Positions 10,594-18,442 of a stretch of DNA of 64,000 nt are shown here, one piece after another (the first letter of the stretch is position 1; every line of letters starts with the position of its first letter). Source of the DNA: Actinomycetes bacterium (GTDB lineage: Bacteria > Actinomycetota > Acidimicrobiia > Acidimicrobiales > Palsa-688); NCBI GenBank assembly GCA_021809105.1, contig JAKBAM010000013.1:1-64000 (forward strand). Reading direction: 5' to 3'. A model generated the notes under the pieces. The model was not told the DNA's origin. It worked only from the letters and a program-made list of their open reading frames with translations, and ran no database searches. The translations under genes and the position numbers were made by a program.

Positions 10594-12784
10594 AATGCAC
10601 TTCAGGGATGATGCGGCCTAGCCAGGCCGGGCGCCGCCAGATGCGGTGGCCGCCGATCTGCAGGATCACCGGGAGCAGGAGTAGACGGACCAGTACGGCG
10701 TCGGCAGCGACCGCCACGGCGAGGATCACTCCCATCTCCTTGGGGGCCAGAGGGCCTGAAAGCGCGAATGTCAAGAAGACGGCGACCATGATTGCGGCCG
10801 CTGAGACAACGACGCGCCCCGAGCTGCGCATCGAGCCGATCATGGCCCGTTGAGGATCGGTGTGGATCTCGTAGTGCTCCTTGGCGGAGGAGAGGAGGAA
10901 CAAGGTGTAGTCCATCGCCACCCCGGTGACCATGGCCCCGAAGAAGATCGGGCCCCAGGCGTCGACGAAACCCTGAGGTGTGAAACCGAGTAGGCCCGAC
11001 AGGTCACCATTTTGGAACACCAGCCGAGCCACCCCGAACGCGGCCGCTACCGACAGGCCCGTCACGGTGATCCCAGCCAGCGCCAGCAGCGGTGACCCGA
11101 GGGCGATCAGCAGCAGGAGGAAGCCGATGACTGCCAGAAGCCCGAAGACGACGGGCGTGCGGGATGAAAGGGCGGTGGACAGATCGTGGTTCTCCGCGGC
11201 TGCTCCACCCACCAGGGAACCAGAGGGCAGCGCCGAGCGGAGCCGGTCGATGGTGGCGCCCGTGGCGGCCGTGGAGGGTCCGGTGGCGGGGATCGCCTGG
11301 TCGAGCACGTAACCATGACTGCGGGGCCCCGGAATGGCGCCGGCAAGGCCGGGGAGGTGCTCCATCGCTGCTATGGCCGCGGATTGCTCACCGGCGGGCA
11401 CGAGGACCTGCAAAGTGCCCGTTGCGCCGGGCCCGAACGCCTGGGTGACCTGCCGATAGCCGGTTGCCGCCGTTGTCGAAGGCGGGATGATGGTGATCGA
11501 CGGCATCGAGGTGCGCAGCCCGAACACTGGGAATATCAGGGCAGCGACCACCACGAGGCCGCCGACACCAACGACGAATGGGCGCCGGACGATCAGTTGG
11601 GCCCAGCCTTGCAAGTGTCGCTCGAGCCCGCGCGGCTCGCCGTTAGCGGGTAGGTTTCGCTTGGAGAGGCGGACCTTTCCGGCGTTGACTTTGGTGCCGA
11701 GCTTGCCGAGCACCGCCGGGAGCAGGGTCAGCGTGGCGGCTAGGACGGCGAGCACCGCCAGCATGATCCCGAGAGCCATGCTGCGGAAAGCGGGGCTCGG
11801 CACGAGCAGCACTGCGGAGAGCGACAACAGCACGGTAACGGCGCTGAAGGCAACAGCCTTCCCGGCCGTGGCCATGGTCTCGGCAACAGCCCGGGCGGAG
11901 GCCCCCCGATCCCCCGGGACGACGTCACGACGGGACAGGGCGTCCCGGAAGCGGACAACCAGGAACAAGGCGTAGTCGATGCCGAGGGCGAGTGCGAACA
12001 TGAGAGCGAAGTTGAGGGCCCATATAGAGACTGGCGCGATGTGGTTCGCCAACACCAAGGCGCCGGCGGCGACTAGCAGTCCGGCCATGGTCAACATCAG
12101 CGGTAGCCCCGCGGCCACGAGGCTGCCGAAGGCGACCACGAGGATGATCATCGTGACCGGCCACGACACCACCTCTGAGCGGAGCATGGCCGAGCGGTTG
12201 GCCGAGTTGAACTGCGACCACAAGGCGCTGTCACCGGTGAGGTTGACGCTGATACCCGGACGCGCGAGGGCCGAGAGTGGCTTGGCGAGGGAGTCGGCGG
12301 CGCGGACCATTGCGTTGGGGTCGGCAGCCGCCCCCGCCACGACCACGGCCGTGCGGCCGTCCCTGGAAAGGGTCGCGCCGGGCTGGGGCATGACCACCGT
12401 CGAGACCCGCTGGTCGGATCGCAGCGTGTTCGCCACACTGGCGAGGGTGGCTTGAGCGGCGGGGTCCGTGGCGATGGGCGCGTTGTGATCGACCACCACA
12501 ACCTGGAGAGCCGAGGAGCCCAGGCCGGCGAAGTCCTTGCCGATCAGGTTGCGAGCCGTCACTGACTGGCTCGTCGAGTCCTGCCAGCCAGCTCCGGCCA
12601 GGGCGGTCTCGACACTCGGCGCGAAGAACCCGAACACCACGAGCACGATCGCCCATCCGAGCAACACGAGGCGGAGGTGGGTGGCTGCCCAAGCTCCCAG
12701 CTGGGCCAGCGTCCCGCTGCGGCGCTGCCGCTGGGTGCCGGGTGGGGTGTCGGGCCGAATAGGGACGCCGGCAAGGTCAACCAC
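10583..12784 (-). CDS. MMPL/RND-family transporter
   Basis: 733 residues. There are two repeats, each with one helix, a large extracytoplasmic domain and a block of five or six helices. TDPAAQATLASVA and SFNSANRSAML-like loop sequence, and GIDYALFLVVRFRD and AMDYTLFLLSSAKEHYE in the transmembrane blocks, contain the Asp-Tyr pairs used for proton relay in MmpL proteins. The GTG start follows AGGAG. Its upstream region shares TACCCTACC with the csoR-like promoter, so it is probably derepressed by that regulator. The substrate is unknown; lipids or small toxic molecules are typical for the family. Confidence 0.92.
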   Translation of the reverse strand: MVDLAGVPIRPDTPPGTQRQRRSGTLAQLGAWAATHLRLVLLGWAIVLVVFGFFAPSVETALAGAGWQDSTSQSVTARNLIGKDFAGLGSSALQVVVVDHNAPIATDPAAQATLASVANTLRSDQRVSTVVMPQPGATLSRDGRTAVVVAGAAADPNAMVRAADSLAKPLSALARPGISVNLTGDSALWSQFNSANRSAMLRSEVVSWPVTMIILVVAFGSLVAAGLPLMLTMAGLLVAAGALVLANHIAPVSIWALNFALMFALALGIDYALFLVVRFRDALSRRDVVPGDRGASARAVAETMATAGKAVAFSAVTVLLSLSAVLLVPSPAFRSMALGIMLAVLAVLAATLTLLPAVLGKLGTKVNAGKVRLSKRNLPANGEPRGLERHLQGWAQLIVRRPFVVGVGGLVVVAALIFPVFGLRTSMPSITIIPPSTTAATGYRQVTQAFGPGATGTLQVLVPAGEQSAAIAAMEHLPGLAGAIPGPRSHGYVLDQAIPATGPSTAATGATIDRLRSALPSGSLVGGAAAENHDLSTALSSRTPVVFGLLAVIGFLLLLIALGSPLLALAGITVTGLSVAAAFGVARLVFQNGDLSGLLGFTPQGFVDAWGPIFFGAMVTGVAMDYTLFLLSSAKEHYEIHTDPQRAMIGSMRSSGRVVVSAAAIMVAVFLTFALSGPLAPKEMGVILAVAVAADAVLVRLLLLPVILQIGGHRIWRRPAWLGRIIPEVHFSH

Positions 12785-12815
12785 GGGAATTCTCCTAACT
12801 TCTTGTACTATACGG

Positions 12816-12824
12816 GGTAGGGTA
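12816..12824. promoter_or_regulatory. Putative CsoR/CstR-type operator upstream of MMPL gene
   Basis: GGTAGGGTA (complement TACCCTACC) lies inside TATACGGGGTAGGGTACC, 30-40 nt before the MMPL start. The same nine bases occur at the csoR-like start codon (13148-13156). G/C-tract sites flanked by TA are typical of CsoR-family operators. The shared core suggests that one regulator controls both genes. Confidence 0.6.
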
Positions 12825-12859
12825 CCTACGTCGAAGAGGTAGGATGCTGCCGGGATGGA

Positions 12860-12888
12860 CCTCTCCCTGGGCTCAGGCCAGGGAGAGG
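12860..12888 (-). terminator. 11-bp perfect stem-loop across the csoR-like stop codon
   Basis: CCTCTCCCTGG and CCAGGGAGAGG form an uninterrupted 11-bp stem with a 7-nt loop. The stem includes the last codons and stop of the csoR-like gene. There is no T-tract after it on the minus strand, so it may be an attenuator or RNA-stability element rather than a classical terminator between repressor and exporter. Confidence 0.5.
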
Positions 12889-13148
12889 AAGAGACGCTCC
12901 ATGCGCGAGATCTCGGCAGCGGAGAGGAGGCCGTCTTCCTTCGCCACCAAGCACGACTTCATGCCTGATGCGACGATCTTGAAGCCGGCCCGGTCGAGGG
13001 CCTTGCTAGCCGCGGCCAACTGGGTAACCACGTCCTCGCAGTCGCGGCCCTCTTCGATCATCCGGACGAGGCCGCCCATCTGTCCCTCGATGCGCCGCAG
13101 CCGCTTCACCACATCTCCAACGGTGTCATCGTCGATCTTCACATCCAT
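12873..13148 (-). CDS. CsoR-family repressor lacking the metal-ligand His (CstR-like)
   Basis: 91 residues, all-helical DUF156 repressor. RRIEGQMGGLVRMIEE (residues 18-33) is the DNA-binding family signature. Aligning with M. tuberculosis CsoR (C36, H61, C65), the cysteines are kept at C37 and C66 but the His position is Gly62 (SGMKSC). Loss of that His with retention of two Cys is the pattern of CstR, which senses persulfides, rather than copper-sensing CsoR. That functional reading is inference. It sits 88 bp upstream of the MMPL exporter, and its start codon lies in a sequence shared with the exporter promoter. Confidence 0.88.
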   Translation of the reverse strand: MDVKIDDDTVGDVVKRLRRIEGQMGGLVRMIEEGRDCEDVVTQLAAASKALDRAGFKIVASGMKSCLVAKEDGLLSAAEISRMERLFLSLA

Positions 13149-13170
13149 ACCCTACCATACCCCCTAGGGC
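13146..13170. promoter_or_regulatory. Putative autoregulatory operator at csoR-like start
   Basis: CATACCCTACCATACCCCCTAGGG overlaps the start codon. It contains TACCCTACC (13148-13156), shared with the MMPL promoter, followed by a second ATACCCCCTAGGG half with a C-tract/G-tract dyad. This matches the general look of CsoR-family boxes and suggests autorepression by blocking initiation. Confidence 0.6.
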
Positions 13171-13326
13171 ATCTGCACCTACCTGTGCCAGCAGGCAGTC
13201 TGGGGTCGCTGGGGACCGCCGCGCTCGCGCCGAAAGGAGAAACCCGGGTGGGCTCCGTGAGCGGCGGATGGACCAACCCTGAAGCTTGCATCACCCGAAC
13301 CATCCAGGGCGCTAGCCTGGACCGAT

Positions 13327-14295
13327 ATGAAATTTACTCATCTCGGGCGGACCGGTCTACGCGTCAGCCGGCTCTGCTTGGGCACCATGAACTTCGGGCC
13401 GGAGACCGACGAGACCCAATCGTTCGCGATCATGGACCGTGCGCACGCGGTTGGCATCAATTTCTTCGACACGGCGAACGTTTACGGTCGGTCGAAGGGG
13501 CGGGGCGCGACGGAGGAGATCGTCGGCCGTTGGTTCGAGAAAGGTGAAGGCCGCAGGGAGCGCACGGTCCTGGCCACCAAGCTGTATGCGGATATGGGTG
13601 ACTGGCCCAATGAGGGCCGCCTTTCCGCTCTGAACATCCGCAGAGCGTGCGAGGCCTCGCTGCGCCGTCTCCAGACGGACTACATCGACCTGTACCAGAT
13701 GCACCACATCGACCGGCAAACACCATGGGAAGAGATCTGGGAGGCGATGGAGGTGTTGAGAGCGCAAGGCAAGGTCCTCTACGTAGGCTCATCGAACTTT
13801 GCAGGTTGGCACATCGCCAAGGCCCAGGGCGTAGCGAATCAACGGAACCTCCTGGGCTTGGTCAGTGAGCAGTCGCTCTACAACCTGCTGGCCCGGCAGG
13901 TTGAGCTCGAGGTGCTGCCGGCGGCCATCGATTTCGGGGTTGGCGTAATCCCCTGGTCTCCGCTACAGGGCGGGTTATTGGGCGGCGTGGTCCGCAAGGA
14001 GCGTGAAGGCAGCCGCCGGAACCAGCGGTGGGCAGCCGCCGACGACGCCCTGCGCACCCAGTTAGAGGCGTACGAGGACCTCTGCGAGTCCCTCGCCGAA
14101 GAGCCCGCAACGGTGGCGCTGGCCTGGCTGCTCAGCCGACCCGGTGTCACCGGACCGATCATCGGTCCTCGCACGGTCGACCAGTTCGACGGCGCCCTGC
14201 GAGCGCTCGAAATCACCCTTGAATCAAAGGTCCTCGAAGAATTGGACAGGTTGTTTCCCGGACATCGCCCAGCCCCGGAGGATTACGCCTGGTGA
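13327..14295 (+). CDS. Aldo/keto reductase
   Basis: 322 residues, a complete (alpha/beta)8 AKR. The catalytic tetrad is visible: D48 and Y53 (FFDTANVYG), K85 (ATKLY) and H126 (YQMHHID). The C-terminal PIIGPRTVDQFDGALRAL is the NADPH-binding segment. It resembles the YghZ/Tas or potassium-channel beta subunit type group. Stand-alone gene, preceded by 178 bp that also hold the csoR-like promoter. The physiological substrate cannot be assigned. Confidence 0.92.
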   Translation: MKFTHLGRTGLRVSRLCLGTMNFGPETDETQSFAIMDRAHAVGINFFDTANVYGRSKGRGATEEIVGRWFEKGEGRRERTVLATKLYADMGDWPNEGRLSALNIRRACEASLRRLQTDYIDLYQMHHIDRQTPWEEIWEAMEVLRAQGKVLYVGSSNFAGWHIAKAQGVANQRNLLGLVSEQSLYNLLARQVELEVLPAAIDFGVGVIPWSPLQGGLLGGVVRKEREGSRRNQRWAAADDALRTQLEAYEDLCESLAEEPATVALAWLLSRPGVTGPIIGPRTVDQFDGALRALEITLESKVLEELDRLFPGHRPAPEDYAW

Positions 14296-14322
14296 ACGCT
14301 TGGGTCCCGCCGAAGGCTCCGG

Positions 14323-14799
14323 TCAGCCCTGCGTAGCGACTCGCTCGAGGTTTTCCACCGACTTCTCGAGCATCTGGACCGGGACGACTGGCCACGCACG
14401 TCGCGTCCGCATCTCGTCAGGAATGTTAGTCCAGTCGCAGTAGTTCGTGACGTCGCACTCATCGTCGCCAACCGGGTCGATCTGCCAGCCGTAGACGTGC
14501 CCGAGAGGCGGCCGGTCCACTCCGCCGATACCCCATTCGAAAAGTCGGTCCGGGATGATTTGCGTGACTGTGTTACGAACCTCGTATTTACCCATGTCCG
14601 GAATGTCCCCGAGAGGCGCCCGATCCATCGCCATGTCGAAGGTCTCGCCTACCGCCGTCAATTGCCCGGCTCGGGATGTGGCTTCGAGCATACCCGAGCC
14701 GTCGATGTCCACGTGGCCGGCGGGGTTGGAGACAATTTCAAAAATCTTGCTGGCCGGGGCGGCTATACGCCTGCTGGCAGACACACGGTCAGTCGACAC
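14323..14799 (-). CDS. SRPBCC (START/Bet v1-like) family protein
   Basis: 158 residues. The N-terminus VSASRRIAAPASKIFEIVSNPAGHVDIDGS is the classical opening of SRPBCC ligand-binding proteins, and the middle (VTQIIPDRLFEWGIGG) and C-terminus (long helix ending SVENLERVATQ) agree. Such proteins bind hydrophobic ligands or act as aromatase/cyclases; no ligand can be predicted. Ends 27 bp from the aldo/keto reductase gene, transcribed convergently. Confidence 0.85.
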   Translation of the reverse strand: MSTDRVSASRRIAAPASKIFEIVSNPAGHVDIDGSGMLEATSRAGQLTAVGETFDMAMDRAPLGDIPDMGKYEVRNTVTQIIPDRLFEWGIGGVDRPPLGHVYGWQIDPVGDDECDVTNYCDWTNIPDEMRTRRAWPVVPVQMLEKSVENLERVATQG

Positions 14800-14957
14800 C
14801 GCAATCTCCTGTCTTCGAGGGCTTCGGACGACACCCTAGCGCCGGCGCCAAGCGGGACGTGGGTTGGCTCCGTCGGAACCTCAGGGTTGGTGGGCGGCGG
14901 TCGAAGGACTACTAGAAATAGTTGCGGTGGCAGAATTGGGCCGAGGGCAGGCGATGC

Positions 14958-15692
14958 TTACTCCGATGACTTCTCCGTCGCAGCCAGAGCAGCGTGCAGA
15001 TGCGGTCGCAGCACCTCTACCCATTGCCGGTAGCCGGCGTTGGTGAAATGGATGCCCTCCACCGTTAGTTCTGCCCGCAGGGCTCCGTCGGGCGCCGCCA
15101 TCGTAGGCCAAAGGTCGACGTAGGTCGCGTTCACCCTCTCGGCTGTCTGGCGATAACGGTCGTTGAGTCTCCTTATGCGGTCAGCGAAATAAGCCGAACG
15201 CGGCGCGACACTGTTGATGAGCAGCGGTGCCGAGGGGGCCATCTCCTGTATCCGATCGACCAGATCTGACAGCTGCGCAGCGATCGCCCGGATGTCCCGT
15301 GATGTGCCCAACCCGGAAAGGTCATTGGTGCCGATCATCAGCGACACCAGAAGCGGTGCGTCGATGGCCGATCCCAATCGCGCCTTGACCTCGCCGATGG
15401 TGTCCCCACTTATTCCTCTGTTGGTGGTGGGTAGCTCGGGAAACCAACCGTCCCACATGGCTCGCTCGGTGATGCTGTCACCGAGGAAGAGCACGCGCCC
15501 GGGCGCAGGCGGTAGTGCGTCGAACTGGGCTTGGCGCGCCGCCTTGGTCCGCCTCATGACGGGCCCGAGGACCGGCGCGAGGACTGGAAGGACGCGATCG
15601 AAGTTTACCATGGACGGGTATTCTGCCCGACAGGCGTCGACGCTGGGATATCGAGCGAGGCCGCGGTACCGACGAAGAGTCGGCGCGCTCAT
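14958..15692 (-). CDS. SGNH/GDSL-family hydrolase
   Basis: 244 residues. Block I is FLGDSITE with the nucleophile Ser near residue 72, block II is the Gly in NRGISGDT, block III is IGTND, and block V is EGIHFTNAGY, where Glu stands at the usual Asp position before the catalytic His. No signal peptide is evident with either the start at 15692 or the internal MVNFDRV start near 15611. Likely an intracellular esterase or acetylhydrolase (PAF-AH-like). The substrate is unknown. Confidence 0.88.
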   Translation of the reverse strand: MSAPTLRRYRGLARYPSVDACRAEYPSMVNFDRVLPVLAPVLGPVMRRTKAARQAQFDALPPAPGRVLFLGDSITERAMWDGWFPELPTTNRGISGDTIGEVKARLGSAIDAPLLVSLMIGTNDLSGLGTSRDIRAIAAQLSDLVDRIQEMAPSAPLLINSVAPRSAYFADRIRRLNDRYRQTAERVNATYVDLWPTMAAPDGALRAELTVEGIHFTNAGYRQWVEVLRPHLHAALAATEKSSE

Positions 15693-15835
15693 GCCGTGTT
15701 GTCACGACTCTCGGGCGCATGCACTGCGCCGGTACATGCCCCTTCGTCCTCCTTGCCCAGCTGGGACGACTGCCCGCGGTGAATTCCAGTGGGATTGCCA
15801 CTTCTTCCTTTTGAGTGGCCACCCAAGGCGCCGAG

Positions 15836-16531
15836 TCACAAGCCGGCCGAGGCGACAGTGACGCCTTCGGAATCGACGAGCTGTACGGCACGAATCGAGC
15901 TGGGAGTGACGCTTACCAACGATCCCCACGCAGAATATCCCGTCGAGGTGGAAAAGGTGCCCAAATCGAGCGTCGCGCCGCCGTCCGTTTTGACTTCGCA
16001 CACCACGGGGGTTGCCGATACAGGGGCATCGACGGTCATGAAGACCCAGGAGGGTCGCCCGTCGTAGACGAACACCTGGCCGACAGTCCGACCGCCGGTT
16101 TGCAGCGAGGCCACTTGCAGCAAGCGTCCACTCGGTGTGGCCGCGGCATCGGGGTGGGGGACCTGGGAGCTGGCGGGCCCCAGGGCGTAGACACCCAAAG
16201 CGATGACAGCGATGACAGCGATGACAGCAGCGCCAGCGGCGAGGGAGACGAGACGAACCCGGGGCTTGCGGGGGTGCGCGGCGTCGGCGGCGCGATGGCG
16301 TGCGAGGACCCGGTGGGCGAACCCGGGAGGGGGCACGGCATCGGGGACGAGGGTGAGCAGGGCGTCGCTGACCTCAGCCATCTCCTCGACCGCCCGGGTG
16401 CACGAGGCGCAGCCCTCGAGGTGGGCCAGCACCTTGGCGCGCTCCAGCCCTACGAGTACACCGAGCCCGGCCTCCGCTGCGGTCTCCTGCGTGCGGGCGC
16501 ATGACGGGGGAAGCTCGGCTCGCCCGCTCAC
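15836..16531 (-). CDS. Zinc-finger anti-sigma factor, RskA-like
   Basis: 231 residues. The ZAS motif H-x3-C-x2-C (HLEGCASC) lies near residue 38, one transmembrane helix of Ala/Val/Ile near 93-116, and the extracytoplasmic C-terminal domain (VFVYDGRPSWVFMTVD) matches the RskA anti-sigma-K domain. It should hold the ECF sigma factor at the membrane until regulated proteolysis. The GTG overlaps the sigma stop (GTGA). A 9-bp repeat (16203-16228) encodes the AVI repeats of the helix. Confidence 0.9.
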   Translation of the reverse strand: MSGRAELPPSCARTQETAAEAGLGVLVGLERAKVLAHLEGCASCTRAVEEMAEVSDALLTLVPDAVPPPGFAHRVLARHRAADAAHPRKPRVRLVSLAAGAAVIAVIAVIALGVYALGPASSQVPHPDAAATPSGRLLQVASLQTGGRTVGQVFVYDGRPSWVFMTVDAPVSATPVVCEVKTDGGATLDLGTFSTSTGYSAWGSLVSVTPSSIRAVQLVDSEGVTVASAGL

Positions 16532-17148
16532 GGTGTCGCCTCTCCCACCAGGCTGGCACGCATCTTGGTCATCCCGGAGCGGATGCGGGTCTTCGCCGTA
16601 CCCAGCGGGATGCCCTCGGCGTAGGCTGTTTCCGCCGCGGTGAAACCATAGAAGGTGGCGAGGATCAGCGCCCGGCGCTGATCCTCGGGAAGCGCTGCCA
16701 ACGCGGCGCGGACCCGCCCGGCGGTGTTTGATCTCATCGCGGTGTCTTCGGGCCCAGAGGTATCGCTCAACAGGTTGACCAGGGGTGCGGAGGAAGGATC
16801 AATCGGCTGGGCCCGGCGCACCCGCAGGACGTCGATGGCCAGGTTGCGGGTAATGGAAAGGAGCCAGGTCGCCACCGACCCCCGCCTGGGATCGAACATC
16901 GGTGCGTGGCGCCATGCCCGCAGTAGGGCCTCCTGTGCGATGTCTTCGGCCAAGTGCGCATCGCCGAGCATCGAGATGGCCAGGCCGTAGACGCGACGCT
17001 CGAATCGAGCCACGAACGCCGCCTCGAGCTGGCGGTCCCCGGTGGCGAGTCCGGCCATGAGCGCCTCATCGGGCAGGGTGTCGATGCTCACCCGGCGGCG
17101 AAGCACACCCAAGCGTACGCTCTTGGCTCCCACTGGAGCCGGCCCCAT
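16528..17148 (-). CDS. ECF RNA polymerase sigma factor (SigK-like)
   Basis: 206 residues. Region 2 (FVARFERRVYGLAISMLGDAHLAEDIAQEALLRAW) and region 4 (LPEDQRRALILATFYGFTAAETAYAEGIPLGTAKTRIRSG) are clear. I choose ATG 17148 because it lies one base after the stop of the upstream 85-residue frame; an in-frame ATG at 17208 would add 20 residues and overlap that frame. It is followed by its RskA-like anti-sigma factor with a 4-bp overlap. Upstream genes encode a secreted-repeat lipoprotein, a plausible partner or target. Confidence 0.93.
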   Translation of the reverse strand: MGPAPVGAKSVRLGVLRRRVSIDTLPDEALMAGLATGDRQLEAAFVARFERRVYGLAISMLGDAHLAEDIAQEALLRAWRHAPMFDPRRGSVATWLLSITRNLAIDVLRVRRAQPIDPSSAPLVNLLSDTSGPEDTAMRSNTAGRVRAALAALPEDQRRALILATFYGFTAAETAYAEGIPLGTAKTRIRSGMTKMRASLVGEATP

Positions 17149-17149
17149 C

Positions 17150-17407
17150 TCAGATATCGCCGTCTGTGTCGCTCGGTCCGCCGCTGTTGTCGCCGTCCTG
17201 GTCGCCACCGCCGTGTTGCGGGCTTCCGCCGCTGGTGCTTGGCGGCGACATGGTCGGAACGGAGGTGTGCGACGGCCGGGAGGATGTCGCAGGCGCTGTG
17301 GTGGCGGGCGCGGGCGCGGGTGCGGGCGCGGGCGCGGGCGCGGCGTTGCTCGGAAGCGATGGCGAGACCGGAGGCCGGGCCGACGGAGTCGCCGCCGGGG
17401 CGCGCAT
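17150..17407 (-). CDS. Pro/Ala-rich low-complexity peptide (85 aa), possible coupled gene
   Basis: The ATG overlaps the lipoprotein stop (ATGA) and the stop is one base before the sigma ATG, so spacing favours a real translated gene. Third codon positions are strongly G/C, like coding DNA here. The product is low complexity: Ala-Pro repeats at about residues 23-34, a Ser/Thr/Pro stretch, then an acidic Gly/Asp tail. No signal peptide or transmembrane segment. Unknown function; it could be a degraded extension of the lipoprotein linker. Confidence 0.48.
   Translation of the reverse strand: MRAPAATPSARPPVSPSLPSNAAPAPAPAPAPAPATTAPATSSRPSHTSVPTMSPPSTSGGSPQHGGGDQDGDNSGGPSDTDGDI
17304..17343. repeat. 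GCGGGC hexanucleotide-type tandem repeat
   Basis: About 40 bp of near-perfect GCGGGC units with one T interruption, encoding the Ala-Pro run of the 85-residue frame on the minus strand. Such a run is prone to slippage in multiples of six, which would change the Ala-Pro number without a frameshift. Confidence 0.8.
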
Positions 17408-18030
17408 CAGTAGCCGTAACCACTAGTGGTCGGAGCCGGGCTGGGGCTAGCCGCCGGCGCCGCTGCGGCCGGCTGGCCCGACGGTGCCACGGCGGACCAG
17501 GTGCCCCCGAAGCTGTGCAGCCCCTGGCCATTGGCCACGCCGGCTCGGGAGTCGCCGGCGAAGAGGTAAAGGGGCCAGCCGTCGTAGGTGAGCTGCGGAC
17601 CGCTGGGCGTGTGGATGGTGGCGAGGAGCGAGGCGCGGGCCCCCAGGGCTGCCGAGAGGTGGCCGCCGGCGGGCGGCCGAAGCGGCGGCCAGGTCGTCGT
17701 GCAGCCCCCGACGGGCGTACAGGTCGGGGTGGCCCGGTGGTCGGAGCTGAGCAAGTAGAGGGTGCGGCCGCCCGATCCCACCAACACCTGGCCCAGCGAA
17801 CCGATAGTGGCGGTGCTCACCGTGGATATCGAGGTCGGCGCCGGGGCGGCCGATGGGGAGGAGGTCGCCGCTTTGGCGGCGCTCCCGCAAGCGGAGATGG
17901 CGATGGCGCAGACGAGCGCCAGACCGATCAGAAGCGGTGGCTTGTGCGACTTCTGCCGGATCCGACCGGGGCGGACCAGGTCGGTCGTGGGTGCTGAAGC
18001 CGACGGGCGTGCCGAGGGCAGACGAATCAT
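17407..18030 (-). CDS. Secreted-repeat lipoprotein (PF03640-like)
   Basis: 207 residues with start at ATG 18030 preceded by a perfect AGGAGG 7 nt upstream. The N-terminus is basic, then a hydrophobic helix ending in the lipobox AISAC, so Lgt should lipidate it. The mature part has two secreted-repeat units: GGRTLYLLSSDHRATPTC with CTTTWPPL, and GPQLTYDGWPLYLFAGDSRAG with the closing WSAVAPSG. Proteins of this family often sit beside SigK/RskA-like pairs. The role is unknown, possibly redox or envelope related. It appears to head an operon with the Pro/Ala peptide, ECF sigma and anti-sigma. Confidence 0.9.
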   Translation of the reverse strand: MIRLPSARPSASAPTTDLVRPGRIRQKSHKPPLLIGLALVCAIAISACGSAAKAATSSPSAAPAPTSISTVSTATIGSLGQVLVGSGGRTLYLLSSDHRATPTCTPVGGCTTTWPPLRPPAGGHLSAALGARASLLATIHTPSGPQLTYDGWPLYLFAGDSRAGVANGQGLHSFGGTWSAVAPSGQPAAAAPAASPSPAPTTSGYGY

Positions 18031-18250
18031 GGGAGTACCTCCTGAGGACCGATCGGTACTACGAGAGAAGGGCGGGCGCGGATTGCCTACTTCCACCAAA
18101 CTCCGGGCGCGGAGTGCTTCTGACGACACGAGATGGAACCGTCTTCGGAAGTCTGCTCGCCCGCGGTGACGTGGGCCACGGGCCTGGGCGGGGTACTGAC
18201 GATCTGTAAGCCTTCAGGTGGCAGTTGGATACCGCATGTGTCATCCAACT

Positions 18251-18310
18251 GGCCGCTGGCCGCTGGCCGCTGGCCGCTGGCCGCTGGCCGCTGGCCGCTG
18301 GCCGCTGGCC
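18251..18310. repeat. GGCCGCT heptanucleotide tandem repeat (8.6 copies)
   Basis: Sixty bases of perfect 7-bp units, with no mismatch between copies. It starts 12 bp beyond the 3' end of the minus-strand tRNA-Thr gene. The lack of drift implies recent expansion or frequent slippage, i.e. a likely VNTR. It is outside any plausible coding frame. Confidence 0.97.
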
Positions 18311-18321
18311 CGGACGAGGCG

Positions 18322-18395
18322 AGCCCGAGGTCGGATTCGAACCGACGACCTGACGCTTACAAGGCGCCTGCTCTGACCAACTGAGCTACTCGGGC
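18322..18395 (-). tRNA. tRNA-Thr (anticodon TGT)
   Basis: 74 nt on the minus strand. The acceptor stem GCCCGAG pairs with CTCGGGC, the D-arm is GCTCAGTTGGTCAGAGC, the anticodon stem GGCGC/GCGTC (one G-T pair) encloses the loop CTTGTAA, giving anticodon TGT, and the T-arm GTCGGTTCGAATCCGAC is perfect. CCA is not encoded. The 3' end faces the heptanucleotide repeat. Confidence 0.97.
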
Positions 18396-18442
18396 GAGCG
18401 AGCGGTCACGTTACAGGGGCCTTCGGAGGGGATGCCTGCCCG

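Larger units (their letters stand above)
18031..18442. other. Intergenic region with tRNA-Thr and heptanucleotide repeat
   Basis: 412 bp between the lipoprotein start and the DUF4177-like stop. It contains the lipoprotein leader, a 60-bp heptanucleotide repeat (18251-18310) and tRNA-Thr (18322-18395), described separately. I see no protein-coding gene; the open frames across it are shadows of high-GC sequence. Confidence 0.7.

Noticed and set aside
16203-16228. GATGACAGC repeat as a regulatory site
   Set aside because: It lies inside the anti-sigma transmembrane helix and encodes the Ala-Val-Ile repeats, so coding explains it.
18251-18310. CRISPR-like array
   Set aside because: The units are 7 bp with no spacers; a simple tandem repeat, and no cas genes are nearby.
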